60,334 nt of DNA from Acetomicrobium sp. S15 = DSM 107314 (lineage in GTDB: Bacteria > Synergistota > Synergistia > Synergistales > Thermosynergistaceae). Where the stretch lies: positions 1-60,334 of the forward strand of contig NZ_JADEVE010000155.1 in NCBI RefSeq assembly GCF_016125955.1, in the 5' to 3' direction. The translations under genes were made by a program, and so were the position numbers. Positions 1 through 6,506 of the stretch are shown here, piece by piece (position 1 is the stretch's first letter; each line of letters starts with the position of its first letter). The notes under the pieces were generated by a model. The model saw only the letters and a list, made by a program, of their open reading frames with translations, ran no database searches and had not been told where the DNA came from.

Positions 1-71
1 TTTTCAGCAGACTCTTCACATATTACTTCCTACACTCACTCTCACACTCATTTTCACATTTTCCTCTCATC

Positions 72-109
72 ACTGATCACTCATCACTCATTACTGATCA
101 CTCATCACT
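72..109. repeat. Short tandem direct repeat (17 bp, two copies)
   Basis: A 17-bp unit (actgatcactcatcact) occurs at 72-88 and again at 93-109, a 21-bp period, inside a CACT/TCA-rich tract spanning roughly 30-120. No reading frame is evident. It sits downstream of the MNT-type gene. Simple noncoding repeat; function unknown. Confidence 0.7.
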
Positions 110-157
110 TTTCACGCCTCACGGCCTTTCCTCTTGGCTCAGCAATTTATCATCCAT

Positions 158-607
158 TTAGGCCACTCCCAAAAGTTTCAACCGATTCCGATAGTATTCT
201 TGCAGAACAGGATAAAAATCCTGATAGGCGCTCATAACCATTGCCTGAAAGTCAACCAGTTCTTCAGGGTTATGTAGGACCAAAATAGTCTTGTCTTCAA
301 TTGCGCTGAACTGCACAGTAAGCGGCGCAAGATTTAAATTAACGAGGTCAAAATCGTCTGTCTGTATCAACTGGGATATGTCGCCATATAGTTGAGTGTG
401 CACTTTCAGCATATGATGTTTATCCAAATTGCTATGGTACAAAATCGCCAAATCGATATCACTCAAAAGAGTTGCTTCGCGACGATGGAGGGAGCCAAAC
501 AAAAGTAGGGCCACGACTTTTCCTTTATATGGCATTAACACCTCTGGTGCTTTTTTAAGTTGCTCGATTATAAAATCGAAATCGAGCGGCGTATCGCTCA
601 GGCGCAT
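158..607 (-). CDS. MntA-like nucleotidyltransferase antitoxin (orphan)
   Basis: A 149-residue MNT-family minimal nucleotidyltransferase. The signature GS-x10-DxD is present at residues 38-52 (Gly38-Ser39, Asp50, Asp52), the metal- and NTP-binding core of the polymerase-beta fold. In the family such proteins are antitoxins that adenylylate a partner HEPN RNase (HepT) in type VII toxin-antitoxin pairs. The ATG has an AAGGA ribosome site about 8 bases upstream. No HEPN gene is visible on either side: 1-157 downstream is repeat-like and 608-816 upstream has no convincing frame. It is therefore an orphan here, or its partner lies beyond the window. The gene is AT-richer than the central region, which suggests transfer. 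Confidence 0.8.
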   Translation of the reverse strand: MRLSDTPLDFDFIIEQLKKAPEVLMPYKGKVVALLLFGSLHRREATLLSDIDLAILYHSNLDKHHMLKVHTQLYGDISQLIQTDDFDLVNLNLAPLTVQFSAIEDKTILVLHNPEELVDFQAMVMSAYQDFYPVLQEYYRNRLKLLGVA

Positions 608-642
608 TTATCTCACTTCCTTCATGCCTACCTCTGCTTGGG

Positions 643-673
643 TTCAGTATATAACCATATAGCAAATACTGAA
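643..673 (-). promoter_or_regulatory. Putative promoter and operator palindrome of the MNT gene
   Basis: On the minus strand TTCAGT (668-673), a 16-bp spacer and TATACT (646-651) form a plausible promoter. The same segment is an interrupted perfect palindrome: 8-bp arms ttcagtat (643-650) and atactgaa (666-673) separated by 15 bp. An operator over the promoter would suit autoregulation, which is usual for antitoxin genes; this is inference. Confidence 0.4.
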
Positions 674-816
674 GCTATCTTTTCCTTCTAATTTACCGAC
701 ACCTTGGCAGCTAAGCTGACGATGCCCTATGGACTGTATTTCGATGATGTAGCCAAATGTGGCCAAAGCGATGAGTTTAAATCAATATGGACACGAATCC
801 AACGTGGCTCTGAATC

Positions 817-1341
817 TCACCGATCCTCGACCTCTTGCCAGTTTTGACCCTTTAGCCTTAGGACATTAAAGACCCATAAGGCCAGAGCACCCATGCTCAA
901 TCCCACCAGGTTTGCCAGCATGTCCACCAACGAAAATTCCCTCGTCGAGGTGTAGATCTGAGCCACCTCCAAGGCAAGGCCATAGAGGAATGCCGCCGCA
1001 AAGACAAGAAGCGTCTCTCTTTTGCTTTTTACCATTAAGACCCAACCGAGTAAGATCACGAGGAAAAAATAGCCCAAACCATGGAGAGCGAGTGGACCGA
1101 TTTTTCTAAACAACAACTCCACCGGTTCAGGATAGCGCGTGCCCAAGGACATCCAAACCAGAAGGCCCATATAAAGAGCGAGCAATAAGCATTTTTCGAA
1201 CCTCAACGCAATTCGCGTCTGCCTCAAACGCTGCAGATTTTCCCGGCAGCTTCTCTCATTCCTCAAGCTATCTCTACCCCCGATATCCATGGCGAAATCC
1301 CTTATGAACCAAAAAATCGGCATTTCGCGGCAACTTGTCAT
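817..1341 (-). CDS. VanZ-like membrane protein
   Basis: A 174-residue protein with hydrophobic segments at about 49-65, 85-105, 110-128 and 142-160. The VanZ-family pattern is visible: an HGLGYFFL-type segment in the middle, then YGLALEVAQ followed by R-x-x-S-x-x-D-x-x-x-N-x-x-G. VanZ-like proteins are inner-membrane proteins of uncertain role, named after the teicoplanin-resistance accessory protein. The first ~45 residues are polar and Arg-rich and there is no clear ribosome site before the first ATG. A later start, for example Met17, is possible. It stands alone, downstream of the sugar-dehydrogenase pair and separated from it by about 190 bp. Confidence 0.75.
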   Translation of the reverse strand: MTSCREMPIFWFIRDFAMDIGGRDSLRNERSCRENLQRLRQTRIALRFEKCLLLALYMGLLVWMSLGTRYPEPVELLFRKIGPLALHGLGYFFLVILLGWVLMVKSKRETLLVFAAAFLYGLALEVAQIYTSTREFSLVDMLANLVGLSMGALALWVFNVLRLKGQNWQEVEDR

Positions 1342-1499
1342 GATTTAAATATGCTTAAGCCCAAAGATAGTGTAAAACATATGTGGTACAATCGATACCA
1401 AAGCTGCTTTAACACATAAAAATGGGGATAGCGCTCGTCGTTGAAGCCGCCCTGCCAGATTCGTAAGCTGCAAAAACGAGTGAAATCAAATGAGACAAG

Positions 1500-1529
1500 A
1501 ACACAAAAAGTAAAGACCCGACCCCAAGG
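1500..1529 (+). repeat. Dispersed repeat, copy A
   Basis: A 30-bp sequence whose core is aaaaagtaaagacccgaccc. It begins immediately after the stop codon of the UDP-glucose dehydrogenase gene (stop at 1530-1532). It matches copy B (3854-3883) at 29 of 30 positions in inverted orientation and copy C (5067-5096) more loosely in the same orientation. Confidence 0.85.
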
Positions 1530-2849
1530 TTATCGGCCGACGCCGAAGCAGGCAAAGCCGCGCTGGCGGAGTTTATGCGGGTCGTACTGGTTTCTGGCAT
1601 CGAAGATGACGGGCCGCGACAAGAGCTCTTTCATGCGGTCGAAGTCCGGCTGCCGAAACATCTTCCATTCGGTGGCAAGAAGGAGCGCGTCGGCGCCGCG
1701 GAGGGCTTCGTAACAATCGTTGAAGTACGTAATGGCATGCTCGCCCAAGACCTTCCTTGCCTGCTCGGTGGCTGCGGGGTCGAAGGCCTGAACGGCGCCG
1801 CCGGCTTCAATGATTCTCTTGGCTATCGCCACGGCGGGCGACTCGCGCACGTCGTCGGTGTCGGGCTTGAAGCTCAATCCCCAAAGCGCTATGCGCACGC
1901 CCTTAAGGTCGCCGTTGAAATAGTCGCGTATTTTTGAAAAGACGTAGTCCCTCTGTGTTTCGTTCACCTCGTCCACGGCCTTTAAGATCGAAAGGTCCAC
2001 TCCGTTTTGTCTTGCCGTGTCGATCAACGCCTTTACGTCCTTGGGGAAACATGACCCTCCGTATCCCGGCCCGGCATATAAGAAGCTCGAGCCGATCCTC
2101 GAGTCCAGGCCAATGCCCTTTCTAACGGCCTCTATGTCAGCCCCGACTCTATCGCACAGCCTTGCAAGCTCATTTATAAAGCTGATGCGCGTGGCCAACA
2201 TGGCGTTAGCGGCGTATTTTATGAGCTCCGCCGTTGGGATCGAGGTGACGAAAAACCTATCCTCTCTCATGGTGAAGGGCGCAAGCAGCTCTTTGAGCAG
2301 CTCTGCAGTCCTGCCATTTTCCGTCCCTATGATGATCCTATCGGGATGCTGAAAGTCCTCGACGGCCGACCCCTCTTTTAAGAATTCGGGGCATGAGGCG
2401 ATGTCGAACTCCACATCCGGGGCGCGTCTTTCTTTGAGTTTCGAAGAGATTATTTCCTTAACCTTGTAAGTCGTCCCTATGGGGACGGTCGACTTAGTGG
2501 CGACTATCTTGTAGTTGTCTATCGCCATACCAATGTTTTCGGCTACGTCGAAGACAGCCGAAAGGTCTGCGCTGCCATCGTGATTTGGAGGGGTCCCTAC
2601 CGCTATGAATACGAATAACCCCCTGGACACGCCCTCGGCTATGTCCGTCGTGAAGCGAAGTCGGCCTCCAGCCAGATTGCGCTTGACTATGTCTTCCAGG
2701 CCAGGTTCGTAGATGGGCACAATGCCCTGATTTAGTTTGCTTATCTTTTCTTCGTCCTTGTCGACGCACCAGACGTCGTTTCCCGTATCTGCAAGGCACG
2801 CCCCTGTAACGAGGCCGACATATCCTGTCCCTATCACGCATACACGCAC
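1530..2849 (-). CDS. ugd: UDP-glucose 6-dehydrogenase
   Basis: A 439-residue member of the UDP-glucose/GDP-mannose dehydrogenase family, which oxidises UDP-glucose to UDP-glucuronate with two NAD+ for surface polysaccharide synthesis. The N-terminal Rossmann motif GTGYVG is at residues 7-12. The catalytic cysteine is Cys267 in GPGYGGSCFPKD, and the C-terminal UDP-binding domain carries GLSFKPDTDDVRESP. Length is normal. The start is GTG and overlaps the TAG stop of the upstream epimerase by one base (TAGTG), so the two are translationally coupled. Its stop codon abuts repeat copy A. The partner epimerase suggests the product is turned into UDP-galacturonate. Confidence 0.95.
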   Translation of the reverse strand: MRVCVIGTGYVGLVTGACLADTGNDVWCVDKDEEKISKLNQGIVPIYEPGLEDIVKRNLAGGRLRFTTDIAEGVSRGLFVFIAVGTPPNHDGSADLSAVFDVAENIGMAIDNYKIVATKSTVPIGTTYKVKEIISSKLKERRAPDVEFDIASCPEFLKEGSAVEDFQHPDRIIIGTENGRTAELLKELLAPFTMREDRFFVTSIPTAELIKYAANAMLATRISFINELARLCDRVGADIEAVRKGIGLDSRIGSSFLYAGPGYGGSCFPKDVKALIDTARQNGVDLSILKAVDEVNETQRDYVFSKIRDYFNGDLKGVRIALWGLSFKPDTDDVRESPAVAIAKRIIEAGGAVQAFDPAATEQARKVLGEHAITYFNDCYEALRGADALLLATEWKMFRQPDFDRMKELLSRPVIFDARNQYDPHKLRQRGFACFGVGR

Positions 2850-4006
2850 TAACGGTCACTCCTTGCGCTTTTTATAAAGGTCATCTTAAACCATTCTACG
2901 AACTTCGCTATGCCTTCCTCGAAAGTCGTAGTGGGTTCGTAACCTAAAAGCCTTCTGGCTTTCCCGATGTCCGCGTAGGTTTGAGGGACGTCTCCCGGCG
3001 GAAGGGGTTTTACGTCGAGGATCGGCCTCACACCAAGGCCTCTCGCCAGAACCTCCACCATCTCCTTCAATGAAACAGTGTGGTGATTGCCCAGGTTTAT
3101 CACTTCGTACATGGAATCGCGATATTCCATCGCTGATATCGTGCCCTTCACGATGTCGGCGATATAGGTGTAGTCGCGCTTCGTCGAGCCGTCGCCGTAA
3201 AAGGGGATGGGCTTCCCTTGGACCATGAGATGGGAGAATTTGCAAATGGCAAGGTCCGGCCTTTGCCCGGGGCCGTAGACCGTGAAATACCTCAGGGCGA
3301 TGAAGCGAATGCCGTATAAATGGCTGTAAACGTGGCCCATAAGTTCGCCTGCGATCTTCGTGCCTGCATAAGGGCTTATGGGCTTTAGCGGCTCGTTCTC
3401 TTTCCAAGGGACGTTCGGGTTTACGCCGTAAACGCTCGACGAGGAGGCGAAGACGAACTGCTTCGTTCCGGTCTTAGCGGCGAGCTCCAACATATTCTGC
3501 GTGCCCAAAACGTTCGTCCTACAATATCCTATCGGATCCATTATCGATGGTCGCACACCGGCCTTAGCAGCCAGGTGTACGAAGACGTCGAATTTCATGT
3601 TCCCAAAAGCGCTAATTAAAGCTTCGTAGTTGCATATGTCAATCTCATATACCTTGAGGGCTGATTTATTAACTTCGGCGCTTCTTTCGAGGGCTACCTT
3701 TGAGCACCCTAATATGCCTTCGATATTGCGCTCCTTCAGCTTCCTCGGATAGAAGGGATCGAAGTTGTCTACGACATGAACCTCGCTTCCCAATTCGATC
3801 AGCGCCCTGGCAAGGTGGCTGCCTATAAAACCAGCCCCACCACTCAAAAGCACCCTTGGGGTCAGGTCTTTACTTTTTGTGTTTTTGGCGGCGTCTTCGC
3901 TGATATTTTCAGCGGCGTTTTCGGTAGCGTTTCGGCTGCTGTTTTCACCGTTGCCGGTTTTATCGTCGAGGTCATTTCCGGTGCGCGATGTCCTTGGCAA
4001 TGACAC
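2849..4006 (-). CDS. NAD-dependent epimerase (UDP-glucuronate 4-epimerase-like) with repeat-derived N-terminal extension
   Basis: A 385-residue extended short-chain dehydrogenase/reductase. The dinucleotide-binding motif GGAGFIG is at residues 56-62 and the catalytic YAGTK lies in the middle of the protein. The sequence resembles UDP-glucuronate/UDP-glucose 4-epimerases, in keeping with the coupled UDP-glucose dehydrogenase downstream. Family members start within a few residues of the Rossmann strand. Here about 50 extra residues precede it: a low-complexity Asn/Ala/Glu segment (20-41), then residues 42-51 encoded exactly by repeat copy B. The GTG start at 4004-4006 has GGGGAG 8 bases upstream, so the extension is probably translated. 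Confidence 0.9.
   Translation of the reverse strand: MSLPRTSRTGNDLDDKTGNGENSSRNATENAAENISEDAAKNTKSKDLTPRVLLSGGAGFIGSHLARALIELGSEVHVVDNFDPFYPRKLKERNIEGILGCSKVALERSAEVNKSALKVYEIDICNYEALISAFGNMKFDVFVHLAAKAGVRPSIMDPIGYCRTNVLGTQNMLELAAKTGTKQFVFASSSSVYGVNPNVPWKENEPLKPISPYAGTKIAGELMGHVYSHLYGIRFIALRYFTVYGPGQRPDLAICKFSHLMVQGKPIPFYGDGSTKRDYTYIADIVKGTISAMEYRDSMYEVINLGNHHTVSLKEMVEVLARGLGVRPILDVKPLPPGDVPQTYADIGKARRLLGYEPTTTFEEGIAKFVEWFKMTFIKSARSDR
3854..3883 (-). repeat. Dispersed repeat, copy B (inside the epimerase gene)
   Basis: Inverted relative to copy A with 29 of 30 identical bases. It is read in frame as residues 42-51 of the epimerase (NTKSKDLTPR), just before the Rossmann fold. Copies A and B therefore form a long-range inverted repeat bracketing ugd and most of the epimerase gene. 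Confidence 0.85.
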
Positions 4007-4047
4007 TGGCTTTTCTCCCCTTTTGCTTTCGGCACTTGAGCCTGTTA

Positions 4048-4076
4048 ATTATACTGTCAACGTAAAGCCTTCTCGA
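4048..4076 (-). promoter_or_regulatory. Probable promoter of the epimerase-ugd operon
   Basis: On the minus strand a perfect TATAAT (4048-4053) lies 17 bp downstream of TCGAGA (4071-4076), which matches the -35 consensus at four of six positions. The start codon is about 40 bp further on, behind GGGGAG. The box spacing supports a vegetative-type promoter. Confidence 0.5.
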
Positions 4077-4083
4077 AGGTCGC

Positions 4084-4099
4084 CTCGGCTCAAGCCGAG
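4084..4099. promoter_or_regulatory. Perfect 16-bp palindromic element upstream of the epimerase promoter
   Basis: The sequence ctcggctcaagccgag has two 7-bp arms with a 2-bp centre. It lies just upstream of the proposed -35 box of the epimerase-ugd operon. It could be an activator or repressor site, but no factor is identified. Confidence 0.3.
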
Positions 4100-4287
4100 T
4101 TCGTGCCGTATTTAAGGCAGTTAAGGTTAGGGCAGTTAAGGGAGATTATGAAAAGCTCGATCGCCCCCCGATAATTTATTAACAATCGCCCGTGAGGCGC
4201 TAATAACAAATTGGAGTCTATCACCTATACGATAAACCCCTGTATCTCATATCCCTTCGTCACTCCAATGCCGTTACTCCGACATTT
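4100..4287. other. Gene-free stretch with an 11-bp direct repeat
   Basis: No credible reading frame. A direct repeat ggcagttaagg occurs at 4116-4126 and 4131-4141 (15-bp period). The remainder is AT-rich and featureless. It lies between the decayed nuclease gene and the epimerase promoter. Confidence 0.5.
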
Positions 4288-4748
4288 TTAATCTAACGTC
4301 CTAAAGACCTCAGACTTGTCTTTTGCATCTAAAATCATGTCCAGCGCAACTTCGAGCTTGGCTTCGTCCGTAACGGAGTGCAATTCCTCTTCCTCTGCGA
4401 GGGTGAGGCCGAACTTGCGCTTGAGCAGTTTTATCAATGTCGAGCGTTTGGCCTCTATTTGCCTATCTCCTTGCCTTTCAATTCGCCTCTCTTTTCCAGC
4501 TTCTCTGCCAAAGACGGCATGACTTCTTCATCTCCCAAACTCTTCGCTATCTCAGACATCGTTTCTTCGGGCACGTCCAGCGCGTGTATCAGGAACTCAA
4601 GTATTATTGTCTTTTCATTGTCTGACGCGATTATTATACTAGCCTTGAGCCTGATCTCTCCTAATTTTTGAAGGGAAGCGCACTTCATGGCCCAAAGGGC
4701 CCCGTACCAGGAAGGGGTCAATGCAAACCTGCAAATTTGGGAAAACAC
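4288..4748 (-). pseudogene. Frameshifted remnant of an Rpn-like (PD-(D/E)XK nuclease/'transposase') protein, C-terminal part
   Basis: One frame from 4748 encodes about 97 residues ending in a charged run around GELKGKEIGK and a stop. A second frame takes over near 4450 and continues with IEAKRSTLIKLLKRKFGL and a Glu-rich helix, ending at the TAA at 4288-4290. The joined product has the layout of the C-terminal end of Rpn-family recombination-promoting nucleases: an ALD/EET region, a charged linker with repeated E-x-G-K, then an LLKRKFG helix and a final helical segment. The N-terminal nuclease domain is absent. It is therefore a truncated, frameshifted relic, next to tRNA-Lys. Family assignment is by resemblance only. 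Confidence 0.55.
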
Positions 4749-4845
4749 AGTAAAAGGAGGGAAGTCCGAAGTTTAGGAAAAGTCGTAGTTTTGGAGGTCA
4801 TCACGGCATAGCAAGAAAACAGTCCGGCGCTCCTAAATCGAGCAT

Positions 4846-4880
4846 AAAAAAATCCCGACAGGCTACAAACCCAGCCGGGA
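4846..4880 (-). terminator. Rho-independent terminator after tRNA-Lys
   Basis: On the minus strand a stem starting TCCCGGCtGG and closing CCtGTCGGGA (4853-4880) is followed directly by a run of seven T (4846-4852). It lies 8 bases beyond the tRNA 3' end. It would also stop any transcript reading through from argH. Confidence 0.8.
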
Positions 4881-4888
4881 ACTAAATT

Positions 4889-4964
4889 TGGTGAGCCGTG
4901 CAGGATTCGAACCTGCGACACCCGGATTAAAAGTCCGGTGCTCTGCCACCTGAGCTAACGGCCC
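4889..4964 (-). tRNA. tRNA-Lys (anticodon TTT)
   Basis: A 76-nt cloverleaf read on the minus strand. The acceptor stem GGGCCGT/ACGGCTC has one G-U pair, the anticodon loop is CTTTTAA with anticodon TTT, the T-arm carries GGTTCGAATCC, and the 3' CCA is encoded. It has its own promoter (5004-5031) and a terminator. Confidence 0.97.
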
Positions 4965-5003
4965 AAAACTCCCTTCTATTTAAGACCCGATCGGCACGTA
5001 TAA

Positions 5004-5031
5004 ATTATCACGCAAGGGTCAAAGATGTCAA
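5004..5031 (-). promoter_or_regulatory. Promoter of tRNA-Lys
   Basis: On the minus strand TTGACA (5026-5031), a 16-bp spacer and GATAAT (5004-5009) match the vegetative consensus at 11 of 12 positions. The tRNA 5' end is about 40 bp downstream. The promoter lies just past the end of argH. Confidence 0.8.
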
Positions 5032-5060
5032 CCTGCCGGCGTTGGTTCCCGAGGCGAGAG

Positions 5061-6506
5061 CTAAGAAACACTAAAAGTAAAGACCTGTCCCAGGAGGGCT
5101 TCAAGAACGCACTCGCGGTAGACTTCGAACTCCGAAAGGGCCTTTTCGAGCCGCCCCTTGCCGGACTTGATCTGCCGTCTCACCTCAGCAAAAGCCGTCC
5201 CCCCAAAGGTGCGGCGTCTCTCCACGGCGGCCTCCGGCACGAGCAAGCCAATCAGGTCGGCCTCGACCTCCGGAATCAGGACTTTCCACTCTTCGACGGA
5301 AAGGGAGTTCAAGGCCCTTCCCCTCTCCAGGCACCACTTGACGGCCTGTCCCACCTTCTGATGCGCCTCCCTGAAAGGTACCCCCTTGGCCACGAGATAC
5401 TCGGCTACGTCCGTCGCCAAAGCGAAACCGTCCCTAAAAGCGTCCAAAGCACGGCGTTCATCCACGTCCACCCGAGAGAGGAGCGGAGGGAGAACGTCCG
5501 TAACGGAGGCGAGCAATTCTAACGACGCCCAGAGGCTGCGCTTGTCCTCCTGCAAATCCCTGTCGTAGGCCATGGGAAGGCCCTTTAAGAGGGTGGCCAT
5601 GCTCACGAAACACCCGATGGCCTGGGATGCCCTGCCGCGCACCAGCTCCAATACGTCGGGATTTTTCTTCTGAGGCATCATGCTGGAGCCCGTGCAAAAT
5701 CCGTCGGGAAGGCGAATCCAGCCGAACTCAGAAGTATTCCATATGATGAGGTCTTCGCAAAGTCGGCTGCAGTGGAGCATAAAAGACACGGCGAAGTGAT
5801 GATAATCGAGCATGTAATCCCTTTGAGATATGGCATCGATGCTGTTCTCCGCGACGCCGGAAAAGCGCAAGATGCTGGCCGCGTAATGCCTGTCGAGCGG
5901 CAGCGTCGAACCGGCCAAAGCCCCCGACCCCAAAGGCGACTCGTCCAGACCTTTGAGGGCGTAAAGCAGAAGGTCGCTATCGCGGAGAAAGGCCCAAAAC
6001 TGCGCCATCCAGTAATGGCCCAGAGAGATGGGCTGAGCCTGTTGCAGGTGAGTGTATCCGGGCACAACCACATCCACGTGGCGCTCGGCGCAGCGGAGCA
6101 AAACCTCGAGCATATGGCAGAGGGAGAGCCCCAATTTGGATAACTCCTCCCGCAGGTACAGGCGCATCGTCGTGGCTATTTGATCGTTGCGGCTCCTTCC
6201 CGTGTGAAGCTTGGCCCCTACACTCCCCAAAAGCTCGATCAACCGCGCTTCGATGTTCATGTGCACGTCTTCGAGTTCGACCTTGGGCACGAACTTGCCG
6301 GACTTGATCTCGTCCGCGATCTGTTTCAAAGCCGACAAAATTGCACCGCACTCCTGAGGGGAAATCAGTTTCACTCGAGAGAGCATCCTCACATGGGCAG
6401 CGCTGCAGATCACGTCAGCCAGAGCCAATCGCCAATCGAGATCTAACGATTGGGTGAAGTCCAAGACTGTTCTTTCGATATCCTCGCTAAACCTGCCCTT
6501 CCACAC
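5061..6506 (-). CDS. argH: Argininosuccinate lyase
   Basis: Cleaves argininosuccinate to arginine and fumarate, the last step of arginine synthesis. Belongs to the fumarase/aspartase superfamily, with the signature GSSMMPQKKNPD, TGRSRND and GYTHLQQAQP visible; length is normal. The chosen start is GTG at 6504-6506: GGAGG (6514-6518) sits 7 bases upstream, whereas a TTG two codons earlier is too close to it. The start lies inside the last codons of the upstream Ppx/GppA gene. The final residues (GQVFTFSVS) and the stop are encoded within or at the edge of repeat copy C, so the native C-terminus seems to have been replaced or extended. It is the last gene of the 50-kb minus-strand run. Confidence 0.96.
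   Translation of the reverse strand: MWKGRFSEDIERTVLDFTQSLDLDWRLALADVICSAAHVRMLSRVKLISPQECGAILSALKQIADEIKSGKFVPKVELEDVHMNIEARLIELLGSVGAKLHTGRSRNDQIATTMRLYLREELSKLGLSLCHMLEVLLRCAERHVDVVVPGYTHLQQAQPISLGHYWMAQFWAFLRDSDLLLYALKGLDESPLGSGALAGSTLPLDRHYAASILRFSGVAENSIDAISQRDYMLDYHHFAVSFMLHCSRLCEDLIIWNTSEFGWIRLPDGFCTGSSMMPQKKNPDVLELVRGRASQAIGCFVSMATLLKGLPMAYDRDLQEDKRSLWASLELLASVTDVLPPLLSRVDVDERRALDAFRDGFALATDVAEYLVAKGVPFREAHQKVGQAVKWCLERGRALNSLSVEEWKVLIPEVEADLIGLLVPEAAVERRRTFGGTAFAEVRRQIKSGKGRLEKALSEFEVYRECVLEALLGQVFTFSVS
5067..5096 (+). repeat. Dispersed repeat, copy C (end of argH)
   Basis: Shares the core aaaagtaaagacc with copies A and B and is the most diverged copy, with about 80% identity by eye over 30 bp. 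It is in the same orientation as copy A and is read on the minus strand as the C-terminal residues of ArgH. Confidence 0.7.

Noticed and set aside
690-816. Open plus-strand stretch (AAKLTMPYGLYFDDVAKCGQ)
   Set aside because: Fewer than 50 codons, no start signal, no recognisable family; perhaps a relic but not supportable.
1409-1600. Minus-strand 63-codon frame spanning repeat copy A
   Set aside because: Overlaps the end of ugd, composition low, no ribosome site.
4718-4921. Minus-strand frame with SQVRILHGSP
   Set aside because: It starts inside tRNA-Lys and runs through its terminator; typical tRNA-derived false frame.
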